Positions 18,760-27,667 of a stretch of DNA of 64,000 nucleotides are shown piece by piece. This DNA comes from Leptospira semungkisensis (GTDB lineage Bacteria > Spirochaetota > Leptospiria > Leptospirales > Leptospiraceae). Position 1 is the first letter of the stretch; each line of letters begins with the position of its first letter. The DNA is taken from assembly GCF_004770055.1 (NCBI RefSeq), contig NZ_RQEP01000005.1:620001-684000 (forward strand), read 5' to 3'. The translations under genes were made by a program, and so were the position numbers. Below the pieces are notes generated by a model that saw only the letters and a program-made list of their open reading frames with translations, had not been told where the DNA came from and did no database searches.

Positions 18760-18787
18760 TTGACAAGTTGTCTTGTCTGTTTAGGAT
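18760..18787 (+). promoter_or_regulatory. Sigma-70-type promoter for the small lipoprotein gene
   Basis: A consensus TTGACA at 18760-18765 is followed after 16 nt by TAGGAT at 18782-18787 (four of six matches to TATAAT). Transcription would begin near 18794, 40 nt before the ATG at 18833, which argues against the upstream in-frame TTG at 18788 as the start. Confidence 0.6.
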
Positions 18788-18832
18788 TTGCGCTACAATA
18801 CATATACGACTTTGAATCGTCTCCGAGGGGTT

Positions 18833-19096
18833 ATGATATCTAAATTCTTTTTTCTTCTGTTCAGCCTAACGCTGGGGATGTTTGCGATCTCCAATTGCAA
18901 CCTTCTGGTAAACCACGACGATTTGTGTGCTAAAGACTTAAAGAATTATGATGAATGTTTTACTTTATTGTTAGCGACTGATGCAGGTTGTGGACAAGGA
19001 GTAGGAGTTTGCACTCCTGCGTACGTTCAATTAGCAAAGACAATTTGCGATAACAGAATGAAAGTCCAAGGTTGCCGCGCCAGCAGCAAGCCTTGA
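18833..19096 (+). CDS. Small cysteine-rich lipoprotein (87 aa)
   Basis: The start ATG at 18833 has GAGG just upstream and lies downstream of the predicted promoter. A signal peptide (MISKFFFLLFSLTLGMFAISNC) ends in a permissive spirochaetal lipobox with Cys22 as the lipidation site. The mature part is about 65 residues with six cysteines, enough for three disulfides. I recognise no family. It is a single-gene unit followed by a hairpin region and a strong terminator, so it is probably expressed on its own. Periplasmic or outer-membrane location is inferred. Confidence 0.7.
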   Translation: MISKFFFLLFSLTLGMFAISNCNLLVNHDDLCAKDLKNYDECFTLLLATDAGCGQGVGVCTPAYVQLAKTICDNRMKVQGCRASSKP

Positions 19097-19157
19097 TGAT
19101 CCGCATTTCTTGTTCTGGTTAAACTCTAACTACCTTACGTAATCAGGGCCAGAAGTT

Positions 19158-19191
19158 TTGGATCTTATCAAAGAGCATCCAACTTTGATAA
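19158..19191. other. Overlapping, mutually exclusive inverted repeats in intergenic RNA
   Basis: Two perfect stems interleave: TTGGAT (19158-19163) with ATCCAA (19177-19182), and TTATCAAAG (19165-19173) with CTTTGATAA (19183-19191). With no nucleotide between the two 3' arms, a simple pseudoknot is sterically unlikely, so the stems are best read as alternatives. The element lies between the Cys-rich lipoprotein gene and the terminator at 19198-19226. Confidence 0.5.
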
Positions 19192-19197
19192 AGGGAC

Positions 19198-19226
19198 AAA
19201 AAAGCCTCCGAGATCGGAGGCTTTTT
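19198..19226. terminator. Bidirectional rho-independent terminator
   Basis: The stem is AAAAAGCCTCCG/CGGAGGCTTTTT, with an AGAT loop and A- and T-runs on either side. It lies between the convergent small lipoprotein (+) and RlpA-like (-) genes and can serve both. Confidence 0.9.
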
Positions 19227-19251
19227 CATTTTAAGGTCTAAGACAGAACTC

Positions 19252-20163
19252 TTATTTTTTAGGGATGAAACAATCCACTCCGTCTTCTTTCAGTTTTGAT
19301 TTCAAGATATCTGCCTTAGCTCTATCCGTAAAATCTCCCATTTGAAGAACGAACATACCATCTCTCTCGAATAAATAAACCTTCTCACCGTATTCCGCAG
19401 AAAGATTCTTTCTGTAATCTTCCGCCAAACGACTATTTCTAAAGACGCCTACTTGAACTGTTTGTCCTTTAGGAGCTCCCTTAACGAGAGTAGCAGGAGT
19501 AGTTACCACTTTCTTAGGGGTCAGCTTTTCCGGTTTATTATTTTCTTTTAATAAAGCATCCTCGTCGTCCAGGCCTTCCATATCCTCGGATTCTCCGGCT
19601 GCTCCGTTGCCTCTGCTCACTACAGTCAAACCGACGCGAGCAAGCCCTACATCTTTGAATTCCAATGAGTCGGCAGCTTTCTCCGATAAATCGATGATTC
19701 TATCTTTTACAAAAGGTCCACGATCGTTTACTTTCACTAAGACTTCTTTTTCATTCTCTAAGTTCTTCACTCGAACAACAGATCCAAGAGGAAGGCTTGG
19801 ATGAGCAGCAGTCAATTTAGTCTTATCGAAAATTTCTCCACTTGCAGTCGGCTTTCCTTGGAATTTGGAACCATACCAAGAAGAATAACCAACTTCGTCG
19901 AATTCTCCAGTGTTGCTTTGTTGTCTGGGAGGAGTGGTTGCCTTAACAGGCTTGTTATCCGCTAAAAGATCGTCTAGCCCTCTTTGGCTGGAGGAATTTT
20001 TTGCCAGGAGTAGATCTTTCTTCGACTCCTGATCCATTGGAGAAATTTCCTTCTCAAAGAAAATCTCGGATGGATCTCCGGACGCGCTGATACTTCTTCG
20101 AGTTTCGGAAGAAGCACATGCAGTTACTGTTATCAATGCAAAGATAGCGGCTATCTGTTTCAT
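19252..20163 (-). CDS. RlpA-like lipoprotein: double-psi beta-barrel plus SPOR domain
   Basis: The 303-aa lipoprotein has lipobox VTACASS (Cys16). The RlpA-type DPBB domain spans about 90-190, with YSSWYGSKFQGKPTASGE, LTAAHPSLPLGS and VNDRGPF; the His and Asp needed by lytic RlpA enzymes are both present. The C-terminal SPOR domain (about 233-303, VQVGVFRNSRLAEDYRKNL) binds denuded septal peptidoglycan. Together these predict a septal lytic transglycosylase or cell-separation factor. The linker (about 195-230) is acidic then Lys/Thr-rich. It is divergent from a TPR gene across 103 bases. Confidence 0.85.
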   Translation of the reverse strand: MKQIAAIFALITVTACASSETRRSISASGDPSEIFFEKEISPMDQESKKDLLLAKNSSSQRGLDDLLADNKPVKATTPPRQQSNTGEFDEVGYSSWYGSKFQGKPTASGEIFDKTKLTAAHPSLPLGSVVRVKNLENEKEVLVKVNDRGPFVKDRIIDLSEKAADSLEFKDVGLARVGLTVVSRGNGAAGESEDMEGLDDEDALLKENNKPEKLTPKKVVTTPATLVKGAPKGQTVQVGVFRNSRLAEDYRKNLSAEYGEKVYLFERDGMFVLQMGDFTDRAKADILKSKLKEDGVDCFIPKK

Positions 20164-20214
20164 TTCTTGGGACCTCTGTCTCTATGGTTTATTTTCGGAG
20201 GTTTCTGAATTTTC

Positions 20215-20248
20215 CCTGAAGTTTTTTTCAGGTTGTATTCTGCAGAAT
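20215..20248. promoter_or_regulatory. Hairpin and 12-bp palindrome in the divergent rlpA/TPR promoter region
   Basis: CCTGAA/TTCAGG with a 6-nt T-rich loop (20215-20232) is followed by the perfect palindrome ATTCTGCAGAAT (20237-20248), 18 nt upstream of the TPR start codon. A dimeric regulator site is possible. No known consensus was matched. Confidence 0.3.
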
Positions 20249-20266
20249 TCGGTCGATATTCCTCTT

Positions 20267-21175
20267 ATGGCCGAAGCCGATATCAAGAGAAAGTTTAACG
20301 AAGCGCTTAAATTTGAGAAGGAAGGCAAAATCTCCCAGGCGGCCAAGATATACTCCGAGATCCTCGGAATGAATCCCAAATTCCAAAAAGCGTATCTGAA
20401 TTTAGGAGCCTTATATTCCAGAAGTGGAGACTCCGAAAAGGCGATCAAGACCTACCAAAAAGCCTTGGATCTGGGAAAAACACCCGAACTATATTATAAT
20501 CTTGGCGTGGAGCTTTATCGACTCGGAAGCTTGGATGCTGCGGTAAAAGCTTTAAAGAGCTCTCTCGAATTAAACAAACGATATCTGAATTCCCATCTTC
20601 TCCTCGCGTATTGCTATAAGCAATTAGAGAGACCCGAGAAATCCGAACTCTACTTAAAAAATGCGATCAAGATAGATCCGAAAAATAAGACTGCCTTTGC
20701 GGCACTTGCTACCATCTACTTCGATACCGAAAAATGGCAAGAGGCCTTAGAAGCAGCAAATACCGCTCTTCAAATTAATCCAAGCGACGCGAGAATGGAG
20801 ATCCTTCTCACGGATATTCATGTTAAACTCGGAAACTATAAACAATCGTTCGAGACCCTGAAAAAGGTCACAACAAGCGCTCCAGGATTTGTGCAATTCA
20901 GCGACTCTATAAAAGCGGCAAAACAAAATCCTAAGAAAGAAGATAAACTCTTCTTCGATAATTTAGAAGTTCTAACTCGCAAGAAACTGGATGAATTTAA
21001 GGACAAGCTGACCATGTCCAAGGAAAGTCCCGAGGATTTTGAAGCTCCTCAGGCACAGGACGCGCTTGATCTTTCGCTCATGTATTTGTTTCATGGAGAT
21101 ACGGAACGCGCCTTAAAGTATCTGCTCTATGCTCAAAAAAATCTGCAAGAAAACCCAGCTTCCGAAGCTTCTTAA
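20267..21175 (+). CDS. Cytoplasmic TPR-repeat protein (302 aa)
   Basis: Six or so consecutive TPR units fill residues 5-210 (for example AYLNLGALYSRSGDSEKAIKTYQKAL, each with the Gly/Ala-Pro pattern). They are followed by a less regular helical tail in which one more repeat (LSLMYLFHGDTERALKYL) occurs near 275. No signal peptide is seen. TPRs mediate protein-protein contacts; the partner is unknown. The gene overlaps the following lipoprotein gene by 47 nt, so the two are coupled. Confidence 0.75.
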   Translation: MAEADIKRKFNEALKFEKEGKISQAAKIYSEILGMNPKFQKAYLNLGALYSRSGDSEKAIKTYQKALDLGKTPELYYNLGVELYRLGSLDAAVKALKSSLELNKRYLNSHLLLAYCYKQLERPEKSELYLKNAIKIDPKNKTAFAALATIYFDTEKWQEALEAANTALQINPSDARMEILLTDIHVKLGNYKQSFETLKKVTTSAPGFVQFSDSIKAAKQNPKKEDKLFFDNLEVLTRKKLDEFKDKLTMSKESPEDFEAPQAQDALDLSLMYLFHGDTERALKYLLYAQKNLQENPASEAS

Positions 21176-22154
21176 GAACGCTGCAAATTTCCTTTTATTT
21201 CTAGGGCTCCTCTCTTATTGCCAATATCCAATCCGAGACCACGAGCGGATCGAAAGCGATCCTTACTTTGTGTATCTTCCCGCTACTGATTATACTCAGG
21301 AAAAAGTCGAATCCGTCCAAAGCCCATGGGTTGCCAAGTCTCATAGGGGAAAAGCCATTCTCGCTCCGGACAAGAATAATCTCGGCATTCTATTCGTTCG
21401 TAATTCTCTTTTAGATGACGCAGAGATAGAGTTCCAGTCTGCGCAGAAACTTCTCCCAAATAATCCTGTTCCTTCTCTAAATTTATTACGTTTATATTAT
21501 ATACTAGATGATATCTCCGATGCGAAGAAGTTCATGGAGGCGTTTCTAAAGCAAAACCCTCCTCTTGAAAGAAAGAAATTCGAGAACTTTCTGATCGAAG
21601 CGAGCAGAGATGAAGAATTGGTTATTTTCCGGGATGCACTCTCCACAATTCCAGGCCAAGAACTGTATGCTTGGGAAGGGCTCGCAGATTATTTCTTCAC
21701 TAAGCAAGAATGGACAAAGAGTTATTTTTATTTGGAGAAGATCCTACAACAAAGTCCTTATCATAAGAACGCACGCGGGCTCACGATGAAGATGGCCAAT
21801 ATTTTGGAGAAGTGGGACGACGTTATCGTATTCGGACTGAGCCTTACTGGAACTGGAGAAAGAGTTCCCGAACTGGAATACTATATGGCTCATGCTTATT
21901 ATGAAAAGAGACGCTATTCAGAAGCTCTAGAATGGATCCAAAAGGCACCAGAATCAGAAAAGGAATCGATTGTATTTTTAGAACTTTGGAAAGCCTGTTT
22001 GCTCTCAAGGAACCCAAAGGCGGATGTTTCGATCCTTCTTCCGTATTTTAGAAAATTGAAAAGTAAAGGAGTTCAATTTTCAGAAGAGGATTTCTTTCCT
22101 ACCTTAACTCCGGAAGGAAAAGAGGCAATGGATAGAAATATCTTCGGCCGTTAA
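21129..22154 (+). CDS. TPR-like lipoprotein (341 aa)
   Basis: A basic N-terminus (MLKKICKKTQLPKLLKN), a hydrophobic stretch and LLSYC give a lipoprotein signal with Cys about 31. The rest is helical with degenerate TPR pairs (NNLGILFVRNSLLDDAEIEFQSAQKLLP near 80, and others at about 180-270). The ATG at 21129 lies inside the preceding TPR gene; this start is needed to keep the signal's basic region. The 3' end overlaps the convergent folP gene by 4 nt. It is probably an envelope-anchored scaffold. Confidence 0.75.
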   Translation: MLKKICKKTQLPKLLKNAANFLLFLGLLSYCQYPIRDHERIESDPYFVYLPATDYTQEKVESVQSPWVAKSHRGKAILAPDKNNLGILFVRNSLLDDAEIEFQSAQKLLPNNPVPSLNLLRLYYILDDISDAKKFMEAFLKQNPPLERKKFENFLIEASRDEELVIFRDALSTIPGQELYAWEGLADYFFTKQEWTKSYFYLEKILQQSPYHKNARGLTMKMANILEKWDDVIVFGLSLTGTGERVPELEYYMAHAYYEKRRYSEALEWIQKAPESEKESIVFLELWKACLLSRNPKADVSILLPYFRKLKSKGVQFSEEDFFPTLTPEGKEAMDRNIFGR

Positions 22155-23023
22155 TAATCCGTATTCGCCAATTCCCAGGTCTTGATCGCTCTTAAGAAAG
22201 AAAGTGGGGAATGAGTGCGAAGCATGGGAACTCCTTTCATCCAAAGATATGTTTCTGCGATCACAGTCGGGATCTCTCTTTCTTCAACTGGTACACCTCC
22301 CAGTCCATTCCCTAAAAAAGATTTCTTAGTCACGGAGACCATCAGTCTCGGAAACTCTTCCAACAATTTATCGATTTGAGAAAGTACCGAAAAGCTTACC
22401 TTAAAATCAGGGCTTAAGAAAAACCCCATACCCGGATCCAGAATGATTTTCTCCTCGGATAAACCCAGGGCTTGCAATGCTTCCTTTCTTTCCCGAAAGA
22501 AATCCAACACTCTGAATAATACAGTCTTAGGAGTCAGGTCGGAAGATCGATCCGCCTTATTTCCATGGTCTTGAGAAAACATTGCGATATACTTTGTAGG
22601 AAGATGAGAAAATTCCCGGACAAGCTCCAAGCTCTCCTGGTCCACAAAGCCTCTGATATTGTTGATGTAATCCACACCGAGTTCTAAGGCCTTTCGAATC
22701 ACATAAGGACGAAATGTATCTATAGAGATCAAGACCTTCTCCTTTTTCAATTCATGAATGAGATCTTTCATTCTTTCCCATTCCAATTCTTGGGGGATCA
22801 AGGCGGCTTGCACATTCGAAGATTGAGCGCCTATATCAATTACGTCGGCACCTTCTTCCAATAGAGATTTTGCCTTGGCTAAGGCCTGGCCTTCTTGTAA
22901 GTATCTTCCTCCATCCGAAAAGGAATCCGAAGTAATATTCAAAACACCGAATAGGATCGGTTTTGCGGGCAAAATCTTGGACGGATTTCCATTCTGAACA
23001 AGGGAATTGTGCTTAGTTTCCAT
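22151..23023 (-). CDS. folP: Dihydropteroate synthase, divergent pABA-pocket
   Basis: The 290-aa protein has the TIM-barrel DHPS motifs FGVLNITSDSFSDGG (25-39), ISIDTFRPYV (99-108), YINNIRG (119-125) and LDPGMGF (195-201). The enzyme joins pABA to the pterin pyrophosphate in folate synthesis. Three hallmark segments differ from E. coli. Loop 2 GGESTRPGA is GAQSSNVQA here, so the Arg63 equivalent is Asn70. SRKSMIG is TKKSFLG, which keeps a Lys. RVHDV is RTHSP, which keeps Arg269 and His271. The divergence sits in the pABA/sulfonamide pocket. It is divergent from the OmpA-like gene. Confidence 0.85.
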   Translation of the reverse strand: METKHNSLVQNGNPSKILPAKPILFGVLNITSDSFSDGGRYLQEGQALAKAKSLLEEGADVIDIGAQSSNVQAALIPQELEWERMKDLIHELKKEKVLISIDTFRPYVIRKALELGVDYINNIRGFVDQESLELVREFSHLPTKYIAMFSQDHGNKADRSSDLTPKTVLFRVLDFFRERKEALQALGLSEEKIILDPGMGFFLSPDFKVSFSVLSQIDKLLEEFPRLMVSVTKKSFLGNGLGGVPVEEREIPTVIAETYLWMKGVPMLRTHSPLSFLRAIKTWELANTDY

Positions 23024-23104
23024 CTTGATACTTAGAGTCCTTCTTCCGATACTAAAACCAAATGCTGGAAAATCCAGGGATTTTCTCCGAGTAAAGGATC
23101 GCCG

Positions 23105-25177
23105 ATGTTTTTTTCCAATCTTCAGAATCCGGGCAACGCGAGACCGCGCAATTTTCTATATTCTGTCCTAGCCGGAATTCTACTAATCTCCTTTCTTCCC
23201 TCGGAAAGAGAAGCGCAACCTATTCCGAGCCTATTGGAAAGAAATTTCGGCTCCCCGCTCAATACGCAAAATGACGAATACAATCCTATCATCAGCCCGG
23301 ACGGAAGATACATGGTCTTTCAATCCAATCGTCCTGGAGGAGAAGGTGAATCGGATCTGTGGCTTTCGGAAAATGCAAATTATAAAAAGAGAGATGGAGA
23401 AGCAGATTGGAGAAAGCCGGTCAACCTGAACCAAGATATCTGGGAAAGAAATAAGAAGGACCTTCCTTCCGGAGAAAAGAAATCCAGGCTATTCAATACT
23501 GATAAATTCGAGGGAGGGCTCTCTATTCGATTCGATGAGTCCGGAAATCCTTTGGAGATCTTTCTTACTTCCGTACGAAATGTAAAAGCGGATAGAGAAG
23601 GATTGGATGCATTAGATATTTATTATACAAAGAGAGATGACTCTACCAAACGATGGAGCGATCTGATCGGGATCTCCGAGATCAATTCCAATTTCAATGA
23701 AAAGATGCCAACAGTATCTCCCGATGGAAAATATTTAGTATTCGCTTCCGATCGTCCGGGTGGATTCGGAGAGTACGATCTTTGGGTCAGTTATCGAAAT
23801 GTATCAACCGGAGCTTGGTCTTCTCCGATCAATATGGGTTCTGAAGTAAATTCAAAATCTAGCGAGATTCTTCCTTATATTCATCCCGATGGAGAACAAC
23901 TCTACTTTTCTACAAACAGGGAGAATGATAGAAAGAAGTTTTCCTTGTTTAGGATCTTCTTGAATCTTCCAGGCGATGCAGATACGGAAGATGCAGAAGA
24001 TAAATTAACTACAGGCAAGACAGCCCTTCCTTATCCGGTACCGGATCCAGGAAGCTTGGAGAAACTGCCTCATCCTTTTAATTTAGAGCCATCAGAAGGG
24101 ATCGACTCCGAGGGAATTTCTTTCGACCAAGAAGGTGTTTGGGCCTATATTTCTTCTAACAGAATGGGAGGACAGGGCCAGTACGATATCTATCGCTTTC
24201 AAGTTCCTGAGAATATGAGGAACTCTTACGACGTTTCCTTCCAAGGATTGGTTTTGGATGGCTCCGAACCTACCATGATCGGATTAGATGCAACGATCAA
24301 GATCATTGATACGGTAGGTCCTCCTAGAACGATTACTTCTCGCAGAATAGGAGGAGATCTTTCTAAAGGAAATCCTACGAATTTCAAAACTGTTTTGAAG
24401 ACCGGACGATTGTATAAGGTGGAAATTGCTTCTCCTGGATTTTATCCTACGGAAGACAAACTAGATCTGAGAGGAAATGTTGAGAGAAACAAAAAGATCT
24501 ATAAGACCTATGTTCTTCTTCCAATTAAAAAAGAAGAGAAAGGAAAAGTTACTTCAGTAACGGGTGACGCAAAGGGACTTAATGTTGCTGTGCTAGATGC
24601 TGTTACTAAAGAAGCAGTTCCTGGAGCGCTTGCTACAGTATTTACGCCCAAGAACAGACAGGGCGAAACATTAAAATACGACAGTTTGTCAAAAAATTTC
24701 CATTTCGAAACAATTCCCGACACTGACTTCGAAATTTTCGCCAAGGCAGAGAAATATATTTCCGAAAGTATAAACGTAATTAGAAAAGATCTTAAACCTG
24801 GATCAACGATTACAATTTTTCTGAGAAAAGAATCGGACGTACCGGTTGTTTTAGGTACTAAACTCTATTTCGAATTCAATAAGACCGAGGTAACGGATGC
24901 TCATGGCAAACAACTCGATCAGATTGTGGACTATCTTAAGAAGAATCCGTCCGATAAAATAGAGATTGGGGGCCATACTGATAATATTGCTTCCAAAGAA
25001 TATAACACCCGACTAAGCGGGAACAGAGCGCGGAAAGTTTACGATTACATTCGTAGTAAAGGAATCCAAGCTGCTCGATTGAAAACAAGAGCATATTGGT
25101 ATTCTAGACCCGACATGGATAACTCTACCGAAGACGGCAGAGCGAAGAACAGGAGGGTCGACTTCCGCAAGCTATAA
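23105..25177 (+). CDS. Exported PD40 beta-propeller / OmpA C-terminal domain protein
   Basis: The 690-aa protein has a signal sequence (about 12-36). WD40-like PD40 repeats follow, with the motif SPDGRYMVFQSNRPGG and relatives (ISPDGRY, VSPDGKYLVFASDRPGG, IHPDGEQLYFSTNREN) across about 45-370. A carboxypeptidase-regulatory-like beta-sandwich region lies at about 385-570. The OmpA domain (about 580-690; LYFEFNKTEVT, GGHTDN, LSGNRARKV) holds the conserved Asp and Arg that bind diaminopimelate. It should tether the outer membrane or periplasm to peptidoglycan. The PilZ-like gene follows after 10 nt. Confidence 0.85.
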   Translation: MFFSNLQNPGNARPRNFLYSVLAGILLISFLPSEREAQPIPSLLERNFGSPLNTQNDEYNPIISPDGRYMVFQSNRPGGEGESDLWLSENANYKKRDGEADWRKPVNLNQDIWERNKKDLPSGEKKSRLFNTDKFEGGLSIRFDESGNPLEIFLTSVRNVKADREGLDALDIYYTKRDDSTKRWSDLIGISEINSNFNEKMPTVSPDGKYLVFASDRPGGFGEYDLWVSYRNVSTGAWSSPINMGSEVNSKSSEILPYIHPDGEQLYFSTNRENDRKKFSLFRIFLNLPGDADTEDAEDKLTTGKTALPYPVPDPGSLEKLPHPFNLEPSEGIDSEGISFDQEGVWAYISSNRMGGQGQYDIYRFQVPENMRNSYDVSFQGLVLDGSEPTMIGLDATIKIIDTVGPPRTITSRRIGGDLSKGNPTNFKTVLKTGRLYKVEIASPGFYPTEDKLDLRGNVERNKKIYKTYVLLPIKKEEKGKVTSVTGDAKGLNVAVLDAVTKEAVPGALATVFTPKNRQGETLKYDSLSKNFHFETIPDTDFEIFAKAEKYISESINVIRKDLKPGSTITIFLRKESDVPVVLGTKLYFEFNKTEVTDAHGKQLDQIVDYLKKNPSDKIEIGGHTDNIASKEYNTRLSGNRARKVYDYIRSKGIQAARLKTRAYWYSRPDMDNSTEDGRAKNRRVDFRKL

Positions 25178-25187
25178 AGGAGAGCAG

Positions 25188-26342
25188 ATGGAAGTCGAAT
25201 ACCGTTCCTTCCTACAGTCACCTCGAGTTTGGGATACGATCCGAGATCCTCAAAAGGTCGGATATATACTGAAAGAGTACGTACATAACAACGGACTCTT
25301 CTTAAAAGAAAATCCTTATAAACTAGAATTACAGATACTTCAAACCACTCCGGAAGGAAAAATGCTATTGAGGCTAGATCCGGAGCAGGTTAACGAAGAA
25401 GGCGAGATCACCGTTTACAAAACCTTAAGCAAGCACATGGAGATCGGGTTCAAAGTCGAGTCCATAAACCAAGAAGAAGGGGTTATTGTTTGCACTCCTG
25501 AGTACGTCCGCATCGCAAAAGACGGGCGAATTATGCCTAGAATCGAAGGCTTACAAGGAAAGGTAGTCGCTCATCGCTTTCACATGTTGAAGAAGGAGCA
25601 AGACTCCACTAAGGTCCTGGGAACTTCAGGACAGATCTTATTAACCGATCTACATAAGAATATTTTAGCGGAGTATCCTTATTCCAGACTCGTATTCCCT
25701 GTCGGTAGAGAGTTGAGCGTGGAGCAAGAATTGGCTAAGCGAAGTGGCAAGATCATCTTCGCAAAAGAAGCATTCTCTTTAGAACCTCTCAGCAAAGAAG
25801 AAGCGAACGGATTCGATATACTCGATCTAAAGAAAGAATTAGAAGAAGAACTTCTTCTAGAAGATAGAATGAAAGCTTTCCGATTGGGAAAAGTGCAATC
25901 CTTCGCAGTGTATCCGATCTATTACAAAGATCCTCTGGGACCTAAGCTTGTTGCTCTAGGTTATGCTGAGACGAAAGATCGGACTTTGGATCCAGCGATC
26001 CTTAAGAAATATTCCGAACTAGAAGAAGTATTCAATGAAAGGATAGAAGATTCCAATACTTTGGATTTGGATGTACGTCAGAATGTAATCAACGCTTCCG
26101 AAGGTGGAATCCTTTTAGAAGTCACTGAATCCCAGTTAGTAGAATCTTTTCTTCATAAGCCATTCTTCACAGCTGATCTGACTTTTAAGATGCAGGCTCC
26201 TCTGAGATTCGCATTCAAAATCCGACATATTTCTCAGGTCGGGGAAATTTATCTTGTCGGTGCAGAAATAGTTGGCTCCAACGATGCCAAGGCGAATATG
26301 ACTCTATTAAAGAAGAATTTAAGCTTCATTAAGAGCGTCTAA
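25188..26342 (+). CDS. PilZ-like domain protein (possibly the leptospiral DUF1577 family)
   Basis: The ATG at 25188 has an excellent AAAGGAGAGCAG ribosome site. The 384-aa soluble protein has an N-terminal beta-rich half and a C-terminal region (about 290-384) in which [17 protein letters not shown] matches the PilZ pattern (D/N)-x-S-x-x-G. Only one Arg of the usual RxxxR precedes it, so c-di-GMP binding is uncertain. I believe it belongs to the Leptospira-restricted DUF1577 family, but that is from memory and not verified. It sits between the OmpA-like gene and hisS with gaps of 10 and 5 nt. Confidence 0.6.
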   Translation: MEVEYRSFLQSPRVWDTIRDPQKVGYILKEYVHNNGLFLKENPYKLELQILQTTPEGKMLLRLDPEQVNEEGEITVYKTLSKHMEIGFKVESINQEEGVIVCTPEYVRIAKDGRIMPRIEGLQGKVVAHRFHMLKKEQDSTKVLGTSGQILLTDLHKNILAEYPYSRLVFPVGRELSVEQELAKRSGKIIFAKEAFSLEPLSKEEANGFDILDLKKELEEELLLEDRMKAFRLGKVQSFAVYPIYYKDPLGPKLVALGYAETKDRTLDPAILKKYSELEEVFNERIEDSNTLDLDVRQNVINASEGGILLEVTESQLVESFLHKPFFTADLTFKMQAPLRFAFKIRHISQVGEIYLVGAEIVGSNDAKANMTLLKKNLSFIKSV

Positions 26343-26347
26343 CAGGC

Positions 26348-27667
26348 TTGGAAAAACAAAAATCCTTTTTACCCACTGCCCCTTATAAGGGCACGAGAGA
26401 CTTTTATCCCGATGAAATGAGGTTTCGAAATTGGATGTTTTCCGTAATGCGGGAAACAGTTCAATCATTCGGGTATCAGGAATACGACGGACCCATTCTA
26501 GAATCCTTCGAATTATATCAGGCAAAAAGCGGAGAAGAGATCGTACAAAGACAACTTTACGATTTCGTGGATAAGGGAGAACGCCATGTTGCGATCCGTC
26601 CAGAGATGACTCCCACTCTTGCAAGAATGGTAGCAGGAGAAGTCCGAAATCTTGCCAAGCCTATCCGATGGTTTTCTATTCCTAATCTTTGGAGATACGA
26701 ACAACCAGGAAAAGGACGCTTAAGAGAACACTGGCAATTGAATGTGGATCTATTCGGAGTGAATTCGTATAGAGCCGAAGTAGAGATCATTCTGATTGCT
26801 GACGCAATTTTAAAAAAATTCGGAGCTCCTAAAGGAAGCTACCAGATCAAGGTTTCTCATCGAGGGATCTTGGATTCGTTCTTAGGCAAGACTCTCGGCC
26901 TCGCGGCAGAAAAGTCCCAAGCAGTTTCCAAACTTCTAGACAAGAAGGCGAAGATCAGCAAAGAAGCCTTTGAAGAAGAAATTAAAGTCTTACTAGACAA
27001 TCCAAGCAAACAACTAGATCTTATTTACAAATACTTAGATAGCAATTTGAGCAACGTAGGTGATTTGCTGGGGATAGATCCTTCCTCTGTTGAATTTATA
27101 AAGAACCTATTCTCCGATCTAGAAAGCCTGGGAGTAAAAGATCAGATGGAGTTCGATCCATCTATCATCCGTGGTTTCGATTATTATACAGGATGTATCT
27201 TCGAAGTGTTCGATACAAATCCTGAAAACAGAAGATCTTTATACGGGGGAGGACGTTACGATAATCTCATCGGACTCTTCTCCAATGACCAACTCTCCGG
27301 AATTGGATTCGGATTGGGAGATGTTACCTTCAAAAACTTTTTAGAAGGACATAAGCTTGTTCCAGATCTGAACAAAAAGAACGCAGTACTCATCCCTATC
27401 ATGGAAGAAAAACTTTTTCCAGAAGTCTTGAAGCTCGCAGAAGAATTAAGATCTGAGGGAATAGGGGTCGAGACCATGTTGGAAGCCGCAAAAGTAGGCA
27501 AACAAATCCAGACCGCCGAAAAGAAAGGATATCAATTCTTATTATTTCTAGGAGAATCCGAGGTCTCGGAAAACAAGGTCCAGATCAAGGACATTATCTC
27601 CGGTTCTCAAAACACAGTTGCAAGAGCCGAACTTATTTCCGAATTAAGGAAATCACTGCTTGGATAA
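26348..27667 (+). CDS. hisS: Histidyl-tRNA synthetase
   Basis: The 439-aa class II synthetase has motif 2 ([12 protein letters not shown], then [23 protein letters not shown]), the histidine-specific motifs [13 protein letters not shown] and [10 protein letters not shown], and motif 3 GFGLGDV. A C-terminal anticodon-binding domain (about 340-439) closes the protein. It charges tRNA-His. The start is TTG at 26348, five nucleotides after the preceding stop. Its stop overlaps the TTG start of the PAP2 gene, so the run from 23105 to 28232 is probably one transcript. Confidence 0.95.
   Translation: MEKQKSFLPTAPYKGTRDFYPDEMRFRNWMFSVMRETVQSFGYQEYDGPILESFELYQAKSGEEIVQRQLYDFVDKGERHVAIRPEMTPTLARMVAGEVRNLAKPIRWFSIPNLWRYEQPGKGRLREHWQLNVDLFGVNSYRAEVEIILIADAILKKFGAPKGSYQIKVSHRGILDSFLGKTLGLAAEKSQAVSKLLDKKAKISKEAFEEEIKVLLDNPSKQLDLIYKYLDSNLSNVGDLLGIDPSSVEFIKNLFSDLESLGVKDQMEFDPSIIRGFDYYTGCIFEVFDTNPENRRSLYGGGRYDNLIGLFSNDQLSGIGFGLGDVTFKNFLEGHKLVPDLNKKNAVLIPIMEEKLFPEVLKLAEELRSEGIGVETMLEAAKVGKQIQTAEKKGYQFLLFLGESEVSENKVQIKDIISGSQNTVARAELISELRKSLLG

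Noticed and set aside
18788..18832. Upstream TTG start for the small Cys-rich lipoprotein
   Set aside because: It would lie at the -10 of the predicted promoter and would put a non-signal stretch before the signal peptide; ATG 18833 is better.
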